Shown here in pieces: positions 9,142 to 17,956 of a DNA stretch of 36,712 bases. The first letter of the stretch is position 1; each line of letters opens with the position of its first letter. Below the pieces are notes generated by a model. That model did not search any database. It was not told where the DNA came from and worked only from the letters and a program-made list of their open reading frames with translations. The stretch comes from Psychrobacter sp. (GTDB lineage Bacteria; Pseudomonadota; Gammaproteobacteria; Pseudomonadales; Moraxellaceae). The position numbers and the translations under genes were made by a program. The stretch covers positions 1 through 36,712 of the forward strand of contig JARIAA010000148.1 of the NCBI GenBank assembly GCA_029264635.1, in the 5' to 3' direction.

Positions 9142-9897
9142 ATGGACTTATCGCTATCTGTAGAAGTGATTTTAATGCTAACGGCAGTGGCAGCGCTGGC
9201 AGGTTTTATTGACGCTATCGCTGGTGGGGGTGGATTGTTGACCATTCCTGCTATGCTGCTTGCCAACATACCGCCGATCTTGACCTTGGGCACCAATAAA
9301 TTACAAGCCGCTTCAGGCGCGCTTGCGGCCTCCATTACAATGATCAGAAAAGGCGTCGTCAAGCCTCAGCGTATCAAAGTGGCTATTGTCGCAGCGTTCA
9401 TCGGTTCCGTCATTGGTACGATAGCAGTACAGCTATCACCGCCGGATCTTTTGGAAAAGCTGATTCCTTTTTTGATTGCGGCTATCGGCATCTATACCTT
9501 GTTTGCACCCAGACTTGGCGACGTAGAAGCGGCGCCTCGTATTAGTGAAGGTGCTTGGCAAAAGGTTGCAGCACCGCTTATTGGGTTTTATGATGGCTAT
9601 ATAGGACCGGGTACAGGTATGTTTTTTGCTCTTGGTAATGTCGCCTTACGTGGCCGCAAAATCATTGAAGCGACTGGCGCAGCTAAGGTACTAAATTTAT
9701 CTACCAATATAGGCTCACTGATATTTTTTATTTTGGGCGGTAATGTGCTGTGGAAAGTAGGGCTTGCGATGATGGTTGGGCAGATAATAGGCGCGTATTT
9801 TGGCTCGCACATGGTGGTCAGGGGTGGCAGTAAGCTGATTCGCCCAGTAATAGTGTTGGTATGCTTAGCTATGATAACCAAGTACGTGTTTGGTTAA
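9142..9897 (+). CDS. TauE/SafE-family (TSUP) membrane permease
   Basis: A 251-residue integral membrane protein of about eight helices with the duplicated Gly-rich TSUP pattern: AGFIDAIAGGGGLLTIPAML near the N-terminus and the second-half counterpart FYDGYIGPGTGMFFALG. Members move sulfite, sulfoacetate or other small organosulfur or carboxylic anions across the inner membrane; the substrate cannot be assigned here. The ATG at 9142 has AAGG about eight bases upstream. A second, distant paralogue lies at 17174-17956. It is a single-gene unit ending at the terminator-like hairpin 9911-10010. Confidence 0.85.
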   Translation: MDLSLSVEVILMLTAVAALAGFIDAIAGGGGLLTIPAMLLANIPPILTLGTNKLQAASGALAASITMIRKGVVKPQRIKVAIVAAFIGSVIGTIAVQLSPPDLLEKLIPFLIAAIGIYTLFAPRLGDVEAAPRISEGAWQKVAAPLIGFYDGYIGPGTGMFFALGNVALRGRKIIEATGAAKVLNLSTNIGSLIFFILGGNVLWKVGLAMMVGQIIGAYFGSHMVVRGGSKLIRPVIVLVCLAMITKYVFG

Positions 9898-9910
9898 TAT
9901 TAAAACGCCT

Positions 9911-10010
9911 AAAAAATCCCAGCTATCTATATCGTCAGTTCGAAATAAAATCGATAGTTCAGTCGCCCTAACTCGGTTTTAAAGTGAACCTACTATAGCT
10001 GAGATTTTTT
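9911..10010. terminator. Terminator arms split by a 68-base insert
   Basis: AAAAAATCCCAGCTAT (9911-9926) and ATAGCTGAGATTTTTT (9995-10010) are complementary except at one position and have A/T tracts outside. They look like a bidirectional terminator for the convergent permease and symporter genes. The loop is unusually long (68 bases) because it contains the short repeat copy D. Confidence 0.5.
9928..9997. repeat. Short repeat copy D (about 70 bp), no hairpin core
   Basis: Begins TATATCGTCAGTTCGAAATA and ends near ACCTACTATA. The left end resembles the start of copy A (TATAGTCAGTCCAATATAAA). The right part, CTCGGTTTTAAAGT, is identical to a segment near the right end of copy C (18071-18084). 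The conserved core of copies A-C is absent, so this may be a deletion derivative. Confidence 0.5.
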
Positions 10011-10028
10011 TATTCGTTTGGCGGTTAG

Positions 10029-11414
10029 TTAATTTTTATAGTGGTCACGTTTGATATTATCGTAATCACTACCCATCAAGCCATAGCTAAACACCTCAGA
10101 GAACTCACGTTCGCTCGCCTCATCGATATGACCATCAAACACATCTTTTGCACCTGCATCGGGATCATTATAGATGGCAACATCCATTTTATCTTCTGAT
10201 TTTGCGACAATGACGGTAACCGCTGCATCACCGCCGACGTTTACTGCGGTGCGTAACATATCAAGAATACGATCCACACCTAAAATAAGGCCGATACCCT
10301 CGATAGGTAAGCCCACTTGAGCAAAGACCATTGATAGCATTATCAGTCCAACACCGGGTACGCCTGCCGTGCCGATGGAGGCCAATACCGACATCAAAAT
10401 AACGGTTAGGTATTCAGCCACGCCCAAATCGATGCCGTAGACATTAGCGATAAAAATCGTCGCAGTACCTTGCATGATAGCCGTCCCATCCATATTGATG
10501 GTTGCGCCAAAAGGGACCGTGAACGAAGCAACTGAGTTGTTCATCCCCATACGCTTGGTGACCGTACGTAAGGTGATCGGAATGGTCGCATTCGAGCTTG
10601 AGGTACTAAACGCAAAGATTTGTACTTCGCGCATTTTTGCCAAAAATGTTTTAATCGATAAACCAGAGAACAGTTTGAGCACGATCATCATGGTAATAAA
10701 GAAGTGAAAAGCCAGCGAACCTACCAATACAGCAACATAACCAAGCAATGACCAAATCAGATCCAAACCCAGCTCTGCCATCGCTTTTGTTAAAAGGGCA
10801 AAGACACCATAAGGCGCAAGGTTCATAATGATAGTAACCATTTTTAAGATGACTTCATTGATAAGCTCTAAGCTTTGTACCAAGCCTTTAGCGGGCTTCC
10901 CAACCATCAAGATACTAACACCGATCAAGATAGCAAAGAAAATAATGGACAACATGTCGCCGTTCGCCATCGCACTGATGGGATTGGAGGGAATAATGTT
11001 AGAAAATACATCTAATAGAGGCGGCGCTGATTGCGCCTCAAAAGCAGCTTCGGTTTCGACATCCATCCCTTTACCGATACCAAATAAAACACCCAGCCCA
11101 ATAGCGGTTGCGATAGCAAGTGCCGTTGTCATCATATAGATAAGAAAAGTTCTTGTGCCAATACGGCCAAGTAAACGAATATCGCCTATGCCACAAACCC
11201 CGCAAATAAGAGAGATCAGCACTAGGGGTACGACCAGCATTTTAAGAGAGTTCACAAATAGCTTACCGATAATGGCAAAAAAACCATCGGTTACATAGGT
11301 ATTTATAAAGCTGCCTTCGCTATTTAATCCAGAGTAGTTTATGACTAAACCGAGTATGATACCAAGTACCATGGCGACGATAATCTTACCCGTCAGACCC
11401 ATATTTTTCCACAT
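10029..11414 (-). CDS. Dicarboxylate/amino acid:cation symporter (DAACS family)
   Basis: A 461-residue inner-membrane carrier of the GltP/DctA fold. Signature parts are present in order: the serine-rich re-entrant loop STSSSNATIPIT (270-281), the NMDGTA motif of TM7 (307-312), the second re-entrant loop ASIGTAGVPGVG (345-356), and DRILDMLRTAVNVGGD in TM8 (381-396). Known members import glutamate, aspartate or C4-dicarboxylates with H+ or Na+. The arginine in DMLRTAVNV is at the position linked to acidic side-chain recognition, so an acidic substrate is likely, but glutamate versus succinate is open. The last about 50 residues form a charged cytoplasmic tail (many D/E/K). Start supported by AGGA eight bases upstream. 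Single-gene unit. Confidence 0.85.
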   Translation of the reverse strand: MWKNMGLTGKIIVAMVLGIILGLVINYSGLNSEGSFINTYVTDGFFAIIGKLFVNSLKMLVVPLVLISLICGVCGIGDIRLLGRIGTRTFLIYMMTTALAIATAIGLGVLFGIGKGMDVETEAAFEAQSAPPLLDVFSNIIPSNPISAMANGDMLSIIFFAILIGVSILMVGKPAKGLVQSLELINEVILKMVTIIMNLAPYGVFALLTKAMAELGLDLIWSLLGYVAVLVGSLAFHFFITMMIVLKLFSGLSIKTFLAKMREVQIFAFSTSSSNATIPITLRTVTKRMGMNNSVASFTVPFGATINMDGTAIMQGTATIFIANVYGIDLGVAEYLTVILMSVLASIGTAGVPGVGLIMLSMVFAQVGLPIEGIGLILGVDRILDMLRTAVNVGGDAAVTVIVAKSEDKMDVAIYNDPDAGAKDVFDGHIDEASEREFSEVFSYGLMGSDYDNIKRDHYKN

Positions 11415-11530
11415 AACTTATATCCTTTATATACGTAACTCTGCATGGTTAGAGGGAAGATTCAATCAAAATGATAATGACTTGGCTCTCGTTATGAGGG
11501 TTGTTACGCTTATGAATTGCTGTTAATTGT

Positions 11531-11558
11531 CACATTTTCACATGGTCACATGGTCATG
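11531..11558. repeat. 8-bp tandem repeat, about 3.5 units
   Basis: CACATTTT, CACATGGT, CACATGGT, CATG run head to tail about 120-145 bases upstream of the symporter start. Too short to assign a function; simple slippage is the likely origin. Confidence 0.4.
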
Positions 11559-11666
11559 TAGGCGTGTATTTTGGCAGACAATATAAAAGAATTGTTAGGG
11601 ATACTGCAACATTTTTTTATTATTTAAAGCACATCTGCTCAATGAGATCAGTCTTTATAAAGACAT

Positions 11667-11709
11667 AAAAAAAGCCAGATTGTCATGATGAGACAATCTG
11701 GCTTTTTTT
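11667..11709 (-). terminator. Intrinsic terminator downstream of fadE
   Basis: AAAAAAAGCCAGATTGTC (11667-11684) pairs perfectly with GACAATCTGGCTTTTTTT (11692-11709) around a 7-base loop. On the minus strand it lies just past the fadE stop codon and ends in a T-tract. Confidence 0.85.
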
Positions 11710-11777
11710 AGAGTTAGCGGTTTATACACTGATTAATAATAAGCTATCACAGTTATGCAAGTATTTTGAGCATCCTG

Positions 11778-14654
11778 TTATGCTTTATCATATTCCTCCC
11801 GACGCAGTCCATCCTCCCATTTAGCGCCTTCTGTAGAGATGTTTTCTCCCTTTTTATGCTCTACAGGCTCTATAGGTTTGTCAGCGTTACTATGATTATA
11901 TCCCATGCGTTCGCTCAGCGTTGATTCTGCATCTCGGCTTCGACGATCAAGTGCCTCTACTTCAGGATTCGCGTCATCAAAGTCAGTTTGCGCATGCACC
12001 TCTTTAGCTGTGTTTTGCTCATCCACCATTTTTACATCACCATCAGACTCATAACCATGGTCTGGATTTTCATCACCAGTTGGTTCATTATGCTTATCTG
12101 CAGCGTTGTCAGTGGCTATGCCATTTTTTGCTTGAGCATCATTTTTTAGTTGTGCATAGTCGGTAAGCTGGTGCACCGCATTTTCTAAACTGTGCGGATT
12201 GAAACGCTCTTGTGCGTGTAATAAATGCTCATCGAACACGTCCGTAAGCAGTGAATCAAAGCGTAGGGCGTTGTATTTAATGAGCTGCTCAGCCTCAGCT
12301 TCAGTAATATCACCATTTTGACTGGCATATACCACATGATCTTCAAAGGTTAAGCCCTCAAAGCTATCACTATGCTCTGCTTTTTTGAACTTCTGCCATA
12401 AAGGTTCAACGTCAAGCAGCGTCTGATAGGCATGTTCCATACGTCCTGTAACATCGTCAGGATCCGTATTGTAATACACCATGGTTTTGAGATAATCACG
12501 AAATGGGTTGGCTTCATGATCATCCATGAAAATATCACCGAGTTTCGTCTTAAGCTCATCACTAGCTGGCGTAAAGATACGCCCACTAGGGAACGTCACA
12601 AAGCCGACAATATTAGCCGCTATTCGATTAGGGAAGTTCGCTAAGAAAGATACAAAAGCTTCTTGAATGGTGCACAGACTGTCTTGTAGAGCGACCTGTG
12701 CATGTAAGCGTTCTGCTTCTGACTTACTGCCATGCTCATAGAACTGCAAAATGGCAGTCGCAATAAATAAATGCCCGTGAATATCAGCCAAGCGTCCAGA
12801 GAGCATCTCTTTACGTTTCAAATCGCCAGCAAGTAGTCCCAATGCCATATCAGCGGTAAGCGCAAAGCTTGCGCTCAAACGGTTGATATGCTTGTAATAG
12901 GGGCGAGTGAAGCTATCAGCAAAGCTTGGTGCATGGCCACTACCGCCAACGTAACCTGCGACAAAAGCTTTAGCGCCGCGATTAAAGGTGTAGCCTAAAT
13001 GTTTGAAGAATAAATTATCGAACTGCTTAAGCGCCCCTTTCTTGTCCTCACTTTGCAACAGTTGTAATTCATCAAATAAATAAGGATGACAACGCATCGC
13101 GCCTTGACCAAAAATCATCAGTGAGCGCGTGAGAATATTTGCGCCCTCAACGGTGATAGAGACGGGAATCGCCTGATAAGGGGTTGCCAAAAAGTTGCGT
13201 GGACCCATCTGGATTGCGCGACCACCAACGACATCCATACCATCATTGACCACGCCGCGCATGGTTTCAGTCGCATAGTATTTTGCCATAGCAGTCATGA
13301 CCGACGGCGTGCCTCCCTGGTTTAGGCCGCACGTTACTAAATGACGAAACGCCTCCAACATATAAGTCTGACTTGCGATACGACTGGTCGCATCTTGTAC
13401 GCCCTCAAACTTGCCAACGGAGATTTTAAATTGTTCACGAACTTTTGCAAATGCGCTCACCGATAAATAGCTCATCTCACTGGCTGAGGTTGAAAGCGCC
13501 GGCAGTGAGATACCGCGTCCTACGCCAAGACACTCCATCAGCATCCGCCACCCGCGGCCCGCATTTTCGACACCGCCAATGATGTAATCTAGCGGAATGA
13601 AAACATCCGTGCCAACGACAGTGCCATTCATAAATGGTGAACCACTTGGATAATGACGCGGCCCAATGATAACCCCTTCATGATCGGCTGGGACTAATGC
13701 GCAAGTGATACCATAATCAGTCTTCTCAGGATCCCCTAGTAGGCCCTCTGGATCATGCATTTTAAAAGCCAGTCCTACGACCGTGGCAATAGGCGCAAGG
13801 GTGATCCAGCGTTTATAGAAATTCATAAGTAGACCGAGCGTATACTCGCCGTCATGAATACCATGACACACCACCCCTGTATCAGGGATAGCGCCTGCGT
13901 CAGAACCCGCTTCAGGACCTGTCAAACCAAAGCAGGGAATCTCAACACCTTTGGCAAGTCCTGGTAACCAGCGCTGCTTTTGCTCATCGGTACCGTAATG
14001 CATCAACAGCTCACCAGGACCGAGCGAGTTTGGTACCATGCAGCTGACGGCAGCGGTAGGTGAGCGCGAGGCAATCTTACTCATCACGCGGCTTTGAGCA
14101 TAAGAGGTGAATGCTAAACCGCCATATTCTTTAGGTATAATTAAACCTAAAAAACCATTATCTTTAATAAATTGCCAAGCCTCTGGAGATAAGTCTTTAT
14201 GGTCTTGGGTAATCTCCCACTCATCAAGCATCGAGCATAGCATCTCAACTTCATTATCAATGAAGCTTTGTTCGCGTTCAGACAGCTCAGGATAAGGATA
14301 GTTGGCAAAGGTATCCCAGTTTGGCGCGCCCATAAACAGCTCTTTTTCCCACCAGCTCGTACCAGCATCGAGCGCTTCACGCTCCGTATCACTCATACTT
14401 GGCATGGCACCGCCCAGTGCCTTGTACACAGGCTTGGTGATAAGTGCTTGGCGCATGGGTGCAATCAGGAGCACAAAGCATAACAGCGCTATCGGAATAC
14501 CTAAAATCAACGACCATGGACTAATAAAAGCAGTAACCAGCACTGTGATGATGGCAACGATACTACCAGTGACACGCGATAAGGACAGTAAAAATATGGC
14601 CAAGACGACGGCTAACTGAATAATTACTGCTAAGATAAATAAGCCAATCGCCAT
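11778..14654 (-). CDS. fadE: FadE-type membrane-bound acyl-CoA dehydrogenase
   Basis: A 958-residue protein, longer than E. coli FadE (814). The N-terminus has two or three membrane segments (residues 1-65), as in FadE. The acyl-CoA dehydrogenase core follows with LTGPEAGSDAG (244-254) and, later, GGRAIQMGPRNFLATPYQ and VEGANILTRSLMIFGQGAMR. The C-terminal FadE-specific domain (DUF1974 type) comes next. The enzyme carries out the first step of fatty-acid beta-oxidation, oxidising acyl-CoA to trans-2-enoyl-CoA with FAD. Odd feature: about 125 extra C-terminal residues (roughly 834-958) rich in D, E, N and K, with no hydrophobic core, probably disordered. Start has AAGGAG upstream; ends at the terminator at 11667-11709. 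No other fad gene is nearby. Confidence 0.9.
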   Translation of the reverse strand: MAIGLFILAVIIQLAVVLAIFLLSLSRVTGSIVAIITVLVTAFISPWSLILGIPIALLCFVLLIAPMRQALITKPVYKALGGAMPSMSDTEREALDAGTSWWEKELFMGAPNWDTFANYPYPELSEREQSFIDNEVEMLCSMLDEWEITQDHKDLSPEAWQFIKDNGFLGLIIPKEYGGLAFTSYAQSRVMSKIASRSPTAAVSCMVPNSLGPGELLMHYGTDEQKQRWLPGLAKGVEIPCFGLTGPEAGSDAGAIPDTGVVCHGIHDGEYTLGLLMNFYKRWITLAPIATVVGLAFKMHDPEGLLGDPEKTDYGITCALVPADHEGVIIGPRHYPSGSPFMNGTVVGTDVFIPLDYIIGGVENAGRGWRMLMECLGVGRGISLPALSTSASEMSYLSVSAFAKVREQFKISVGKFEGVQDATSRIASQTYMLEAFRHLVTCGLNQGGTPSVMTAMAKYYATETMRGVVNDGMDVVGGRAIQMGPRNFLATPYQAIPVSITVEGANILTRSLMIFGQGAMRCHPYLFDELQLLQSEDKKGALKQFDNLFFKHLGYTFNRGAKAFVAGYVGGSGHAPSFADSFTRPYYKHINRLSASFALTADMALGLLAGDLKRKEMLSGRLADIHGHLFIATAILQFYEHGSKSEAERLHAQVALQDSLCTIQEAFVSFLANFPNRIAANIVGFVTFPSGRIFTPASDELKTKLGDIFMDDHEANPFRDYLKTMVYYNTDPDDVTGRMEHAYQTLLDVEPLWQKFKKAEHSDSFEGLTFEDHVVYASQNGDITEAEAEQLIKYNALRFDSLLTDVFDEHLLHAQERFNPHSLENAVHQLTDYAQLKNDAQAKNGIATDNAADKHNEPTGDENPDHGYESDGDVKMVDEQNTAKEVHAQTDFDDANPEVEALDRRSRDAESTLSERMGYNHSNADKPIEPVEHKKGENISTEGAKWEDGLRREEYDKA

Positions 14655-14923
14655 GACTGTCTCCTTGGCAAAACGTAAATGGGAAATGCGGAACTATAAG
14701 ACATTCAGATAATTCCAATAAAACTGACTATAAACCAATCATTTTAAGAGCGATTGTTGATATGACTTGTTTAAATATCAGTGAGTTACTATACAGATTA
14801 TAAAGACAAGGTTAATGAATAATATGAGATAGTTATGCCAAACTATCAATAGAGAAAATGCTACGCTATGTCAATATTCTGTATCAGCTTACCCAGTATA
14901 AGCCATGTAGAGAGCAGTATAAA

Positions 14924-15604
14924 CTAAAAAGGTAACAAGCCGTTTTCGGCATAGGACAATGTATTATTGCGCCCAACGATAATATGGTCAATAAAGGTAA
15001 TATCGAGTAGATCACAAGCTTTTTTGAGCTCATGGGTCAATAAGTTATCAGCTGTTGAAGGCTGAGCGTCAGTATGGGGATGGTTATGAGCGACGATGAG
15101 CTGGCTTGCAGCATGACTTAAAGCATGATGAAGGACGTGCTTGATACATACTGAACAAGATGAGATACCGCCAGTGAAGAGTATCTCAAAATTTAATAGA
15201 TTCAAGGCGTTATCCAAACAAAGAACAGCAAACACCTCACGATGCTCACCGCGTAATTGTGTACTGATATAATCTTTGACCACTTGTGAGCGTCCAAGCG
15301 CTTGGCCAGTTTTAAGCTGACTGTCTAGATAGCGCGTGCCCATCTCAAGCGAGGCCAATATCTGTGCATATTTGGCAGGGCCGATACCATGGCAGGCAAG
15401 CACCGTCTCTTGCGGCGCCGCTAACAGCTCTGCAAGACTACCGAACTGATCGATTAAATGACGAGCAAGCTCGATAGCTGACTGTGATTGAGTGCCCGTG
15501 CGCAAAAATATCGCTAATATCTCTGCATCAGTAAGATGCGCTGCGCCAAACTTTAACAGCTTTTCGCGTGGTCTGTCGTCCTCGTGCCAGTCTTTAATAG
15601 CCAC
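14924..15604 (-). CDS. radC: RadC family JAB/MPN-domain protein
   Basis: A 226-residue protein of usual RadC length. N-terminal helix-hairpin-helix region (ACHGIGPAKYAQI, about 70-82) and a C-terminal JAMM metalloprotease-like domain: E123, then H173-x-H175-x10-D186 in AHNHPHTDAQPSTAD. The zinc ligands are intact, but the common HNHPSGD is HNHPHTD and the usual VHPRE segment is VCIKH, so it is a diverged member. Despite the old name, a role in DNA repair is not established for the family. It starts at GTG with AAGGA upstream. It is divergent from coaBC, the same neighbourhood as in many gammaproteobacteria. Confidence 0.85.
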   Translation of the reverse strand: MAIKDWHEDDRPREKLLKFGAAHLTDAEILAIFLRTGTQSQSAIELARHLIDQFGSLAELLAAPQETVLACHGIGPAKYAQILASLEMGTRYLDSQLKTGQALGRSQVVKDYISTQLRGEHREVFAVLCLDNALNLLNFEILFTGGISSCSVCIKHVLHHALSHAASQLIVAHNHPHTDAQPSTADNLLTHELKKACDLLDITFIDHIIVGRNNTLSYAENGLLPF

Positions 15605-15718
15605 TATCTTTCCTTACAATGGGTTAATGCGAGATAATTGACATAACGATGGAAAATTTTCCCTAATTTATCGCATAATTGTTACTATAAACGCAATTTT
15701 TATCTTTTAGCTGATGCC

Positions 15719-17119
15719 ATGCCTATGTCAAATGTTGTACTTGCTATCACAGGCGGTATTGCCGCTTATAAATCTGCCGTTTTTGCCCGTTTATTGATGA
15801 AGGCGGGGTTTGAGGTGCGCGTCATTATGACCACAGGCGCGCAAGCTTTTATTACGCCCTTGACTCTACAAGCATTGACTGGTAACGAGGTACATACCTC
15901 TTTACTAGACGAGCGTGCTGAGGCAGGAATGGGTCATATAGAGCTTGCTAAGTGGGCGGACTTAATCGTCATTGCCCCAGCTTCTGCCAATACGCTTGCA
16001 CGACTTGCCATGGGTATGGCAGACGACTTGCTAACGACAGTCTGTCTTGCAACTACTGCGCCAGTTATGATAGCGCCGGCGATGAACCAGCAAATGTGGG
16101 CGCATCCAGCGGTCAGTCTGAATATACAGACGTTAGCTGATATGAATTATCATATGATTAAACCTGCCAGTGGTGAGCAGGCATGCGGCGATGTAGGGGC
16201 AGGGCGCTTGCCTGAACCTGAACAGTTATTAGCAGAGGTGCGGTTGTTTAGTGCGCAGCAAACGATTCCGCAGCATCTACTGGGTAAAACGGTCGTCATT
16301 ACCGCAGGACCTACGGTCGAAGCGATCGATCCGGTGCGCTATTTATCCAATCATTCTTCAGGAAAAATGGGCTTTGCCTTGGCAAAGGCCTGCGCAGAGG
16401 CAGGAGCGAAGGTCACGCTCATCGCTGGCGGTAAGGTGGTACTACCAACGCCGCTTGGGGTCACTAGTATCGATGTATTGTCTGCCGCAGAGATGCTAAC
16501 GACTGCTCAGCAATGTGTGGCTGGTACGCACCCTGCTTTACTGGCTTTGGCTGAAAATGAACAAAATGATAGTCACGAACACTACCATACACATGAACAT
16601 GGAGAATGTGATTGCCATGAGCTTGACGATCAGGTAGAGCGGCAAAGTATGGCGTTGGGAAGTATAACGTTAAAAAGTGACTTAAATAACTTGCGCCATG
16701 CTGATATCTTTATTGCCACGGCTGCGGTCGCTGATTATCGTACAGAAGAAGCTGCCCCGCAAAAAATTAAAAAAACTCAAGATGCCATGGTGCTTAAACT
16801 GGTCAAAAATCCTGACATTTTAGCGAGTATCTCACATGACTATCCTGATATGTTTGTCGTCGGTTTTGCAGCAGAGACACAAGATGTAGAGCGCTATGCA
16901 CGTGGCAAGTTGGCTTCTAAAGATTTAGACTTGATAGCCTGTAATGACGTTTCGCGCGCAGACATTGGCTTTGCAAGCGATGACAATGCGATGCAAGTGT
17001 TTTTTTCAGAGCGCTATACCCATGATACGGTGACCTTAGAAAAAGCAAGCAAGGATAAGATTGCTGCACAGCTGACTACCATTATTGGGGAGACCTTGAT
17101 GCAGCGTATTAATGGCTAA
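15719..17119 (+). CDS. coaBC: Bifunctional CoaBC (PPC synthetase / PPC decarboxylase)
   Basis: The cytoplasmic enzyme for two steps of coenzyme A synthesis: joining 4'-phosphopantothenate to cysteine, then decarboxylating the product. The N-terminal CoaC flavoprotein domain shows ITGGIAAYKSA, the catalytic histidine H73 in GHIELAKWAD, APAMNQQMW, and C156 in the flap SGEQACGDVGAGR. The CoaB domain shows ITAGPTVEAIDPVR, SNHSSGKMG, AAVADYR and KIKK. At 466 residues it is about 60 longer than E. coli Dfp. The excess lies in the CoaB domain just before the AAVADYR strand and includes a His/Cys-rich stretch (about residues 283-304: HEHYHTHEHGECDCHE). A TTGACA at 15638-15643 with CCTAAT 18 bases further is a possible promoter. 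The TauE permease gene follows after 54 bases. Confidence 0.95.
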   Translation: MPMSNVVLAITGGIAAYKSAVFARLLMKAGFEVRVIMTTGAQAFITPLTLQALTGNEVHTSLLDERAEAGMGHIELAKWADLIVIAPASANTLARLAMGMADDLLTTVCLATTAPVMIAPAMNQQMWAHPAVSLNIQTLADMNYHMIKPASGEQACGDVGAGRLPEPEQLLAEVRLFSAQQTIPQHLLGKTVVITAGPTVEAIDPVRYLSNHSSGKMGFALAKACAEAGAKVTLIAGGKVVLPTPLGVTSIDVLSAAEMLTTAQQCVAGTHPALLALAENEQNDSHEHYHTHEHGECDCHELDDQVERQSMALGSITLKSDLNNLRHADIFIATAAVADYRTEEAAPQKIKKTQDAMVLKLVKNPDILASISHDYPDMFVVGFAAETQDVERYARGKLASKDLDLIACNDVSRADIGFASDDNAMQVFFSERYTHDTVTLEKASKDKIAAQLTTIIGETLMQRING

Positions 17120-17173
17120 TTATTTAGTTATGAGCAGTGAGCTGAAAATGTTAGGTTCGTTAAGGCTATCACT

Positions 17174-17956
17174 ATGATGGATATGGCTGATAGCGATAGC
17201 ACCCAGACGTTGTTGCTGATCGCAATTTTTGCGCTGGCATCATTGCTACATGGTATCAGCGGGCTGGGTGTCACGTTGGTGACGACGACCGCGCTTGCCA
17301 GTATGTATCCGCTGCCACATGCCATTGTCTTGGTGATATTCCCATCATTATTGCTCAATGCAATGACTTGGTTGGCTGGTGGCGAGCGCAGCATTTGGCA
17401 AAACTTTATCTATTATGGTAGACGCTATTGGCTGCTCGCGTTAACCAGTCTGCTCGGTAGTATCTTGGGCGCCAAGCTACTGCTATGGGTAGATAGCGCT
17501 TACATTTTATTAATATTAGCAACTGTCATTGGCTTTTATGTGCTAAGTGCCTTACTCGGTCAGCAGATACGTCTGCCTGATAGCAAGCCTGTGCTGATTG
17601 TCGTTGGCTTTAGTGCAGGCGTGATCGGCGGTGCAACCAACGCGATGTCAACCATCCTGATGATGTATTTATTATCGGCAAGCAATGATAAACATACCAT
17701 CGCTAAAGTCGGCAACATGTGCTATTTTTTGGGTAAAATTGCTCAAATCATCGTCTTACGTGAGCCTATCATGGCGCTGAGCAGTGGCGAGTGGCAGCTC
17801 ATTACTTTGCTTAGTGTCTTATCTATTGCTACGCTTTTAATCTGCATCCGTCTGCGGCGTTATTTACCGCAAGCACGCTTTCGTCAACTTATTTTATTGA
17901 TTCTCACCGTACTTGGTATACGTGTCGGGTGGCAAGGAATCACAGCATTTTTGTAG
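17174..17956 (+). CDS. TauE/SafE-family (TSUP) membrane permease, second paralogue
   Basis: A 260-residue, about eight-helix membrane protein. The first half has LASLLHGISGLGVTLVTTTA and the second half SAGVIGGATNAMSTILMMYL, the duplicated Gly-rich signature of the sulfite exporter TauE/SafE family. The substrate is unknown. It starts 54 bases after coaBC with AAGG upstream, so it is probably read through from coaBC. Its TAG stop lies inside the left end of repeat copy C, so the present C-terminus (ending GITAFL) may have been set by the insertion. It is clearly different in sequence from the other TSUP protein at 9142-9897. Confidence 0.85.
   Translation: MMDMADSDSTQTLLLIAIFALASLLHGISGLGVTLVTTTALASMYPLPHAIVLVIFPSLLLNAMTWLAGGERSIWQNFIYYGRRYWLLALTSLLGSILGAKLLLWVDSAYILLILATVIGFYVLSALLGQQIRLPDSKPVLIVVGFSAGVIGGATNAMSTILMMYLLSASNDKHTIAKVGNMCYFLGKIAQIIVLREPIMALSSGEWQLITLLSVLSIATLLICIRLRRYLPQARFRQLILLILTVLGIRVGWQGITAFL

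Larger units (their letters stand above)
11415..11777. other. Intergenic region between symporter and fadE
   Basis: No gene is seen in 363 bases. It holds the symporter promoter side, an 8-base tandem repeat at 11531-11558, and the fadE terminator at 11667-11709. Confidence 0.5.

Noticed and set aside
11531-11558. 8-bp tandem repeat as a CRISPR-like or iteron array
   Set aside because: Units are too short, directly adjacent and few; there are no spacers, Cas genes or replication genes.
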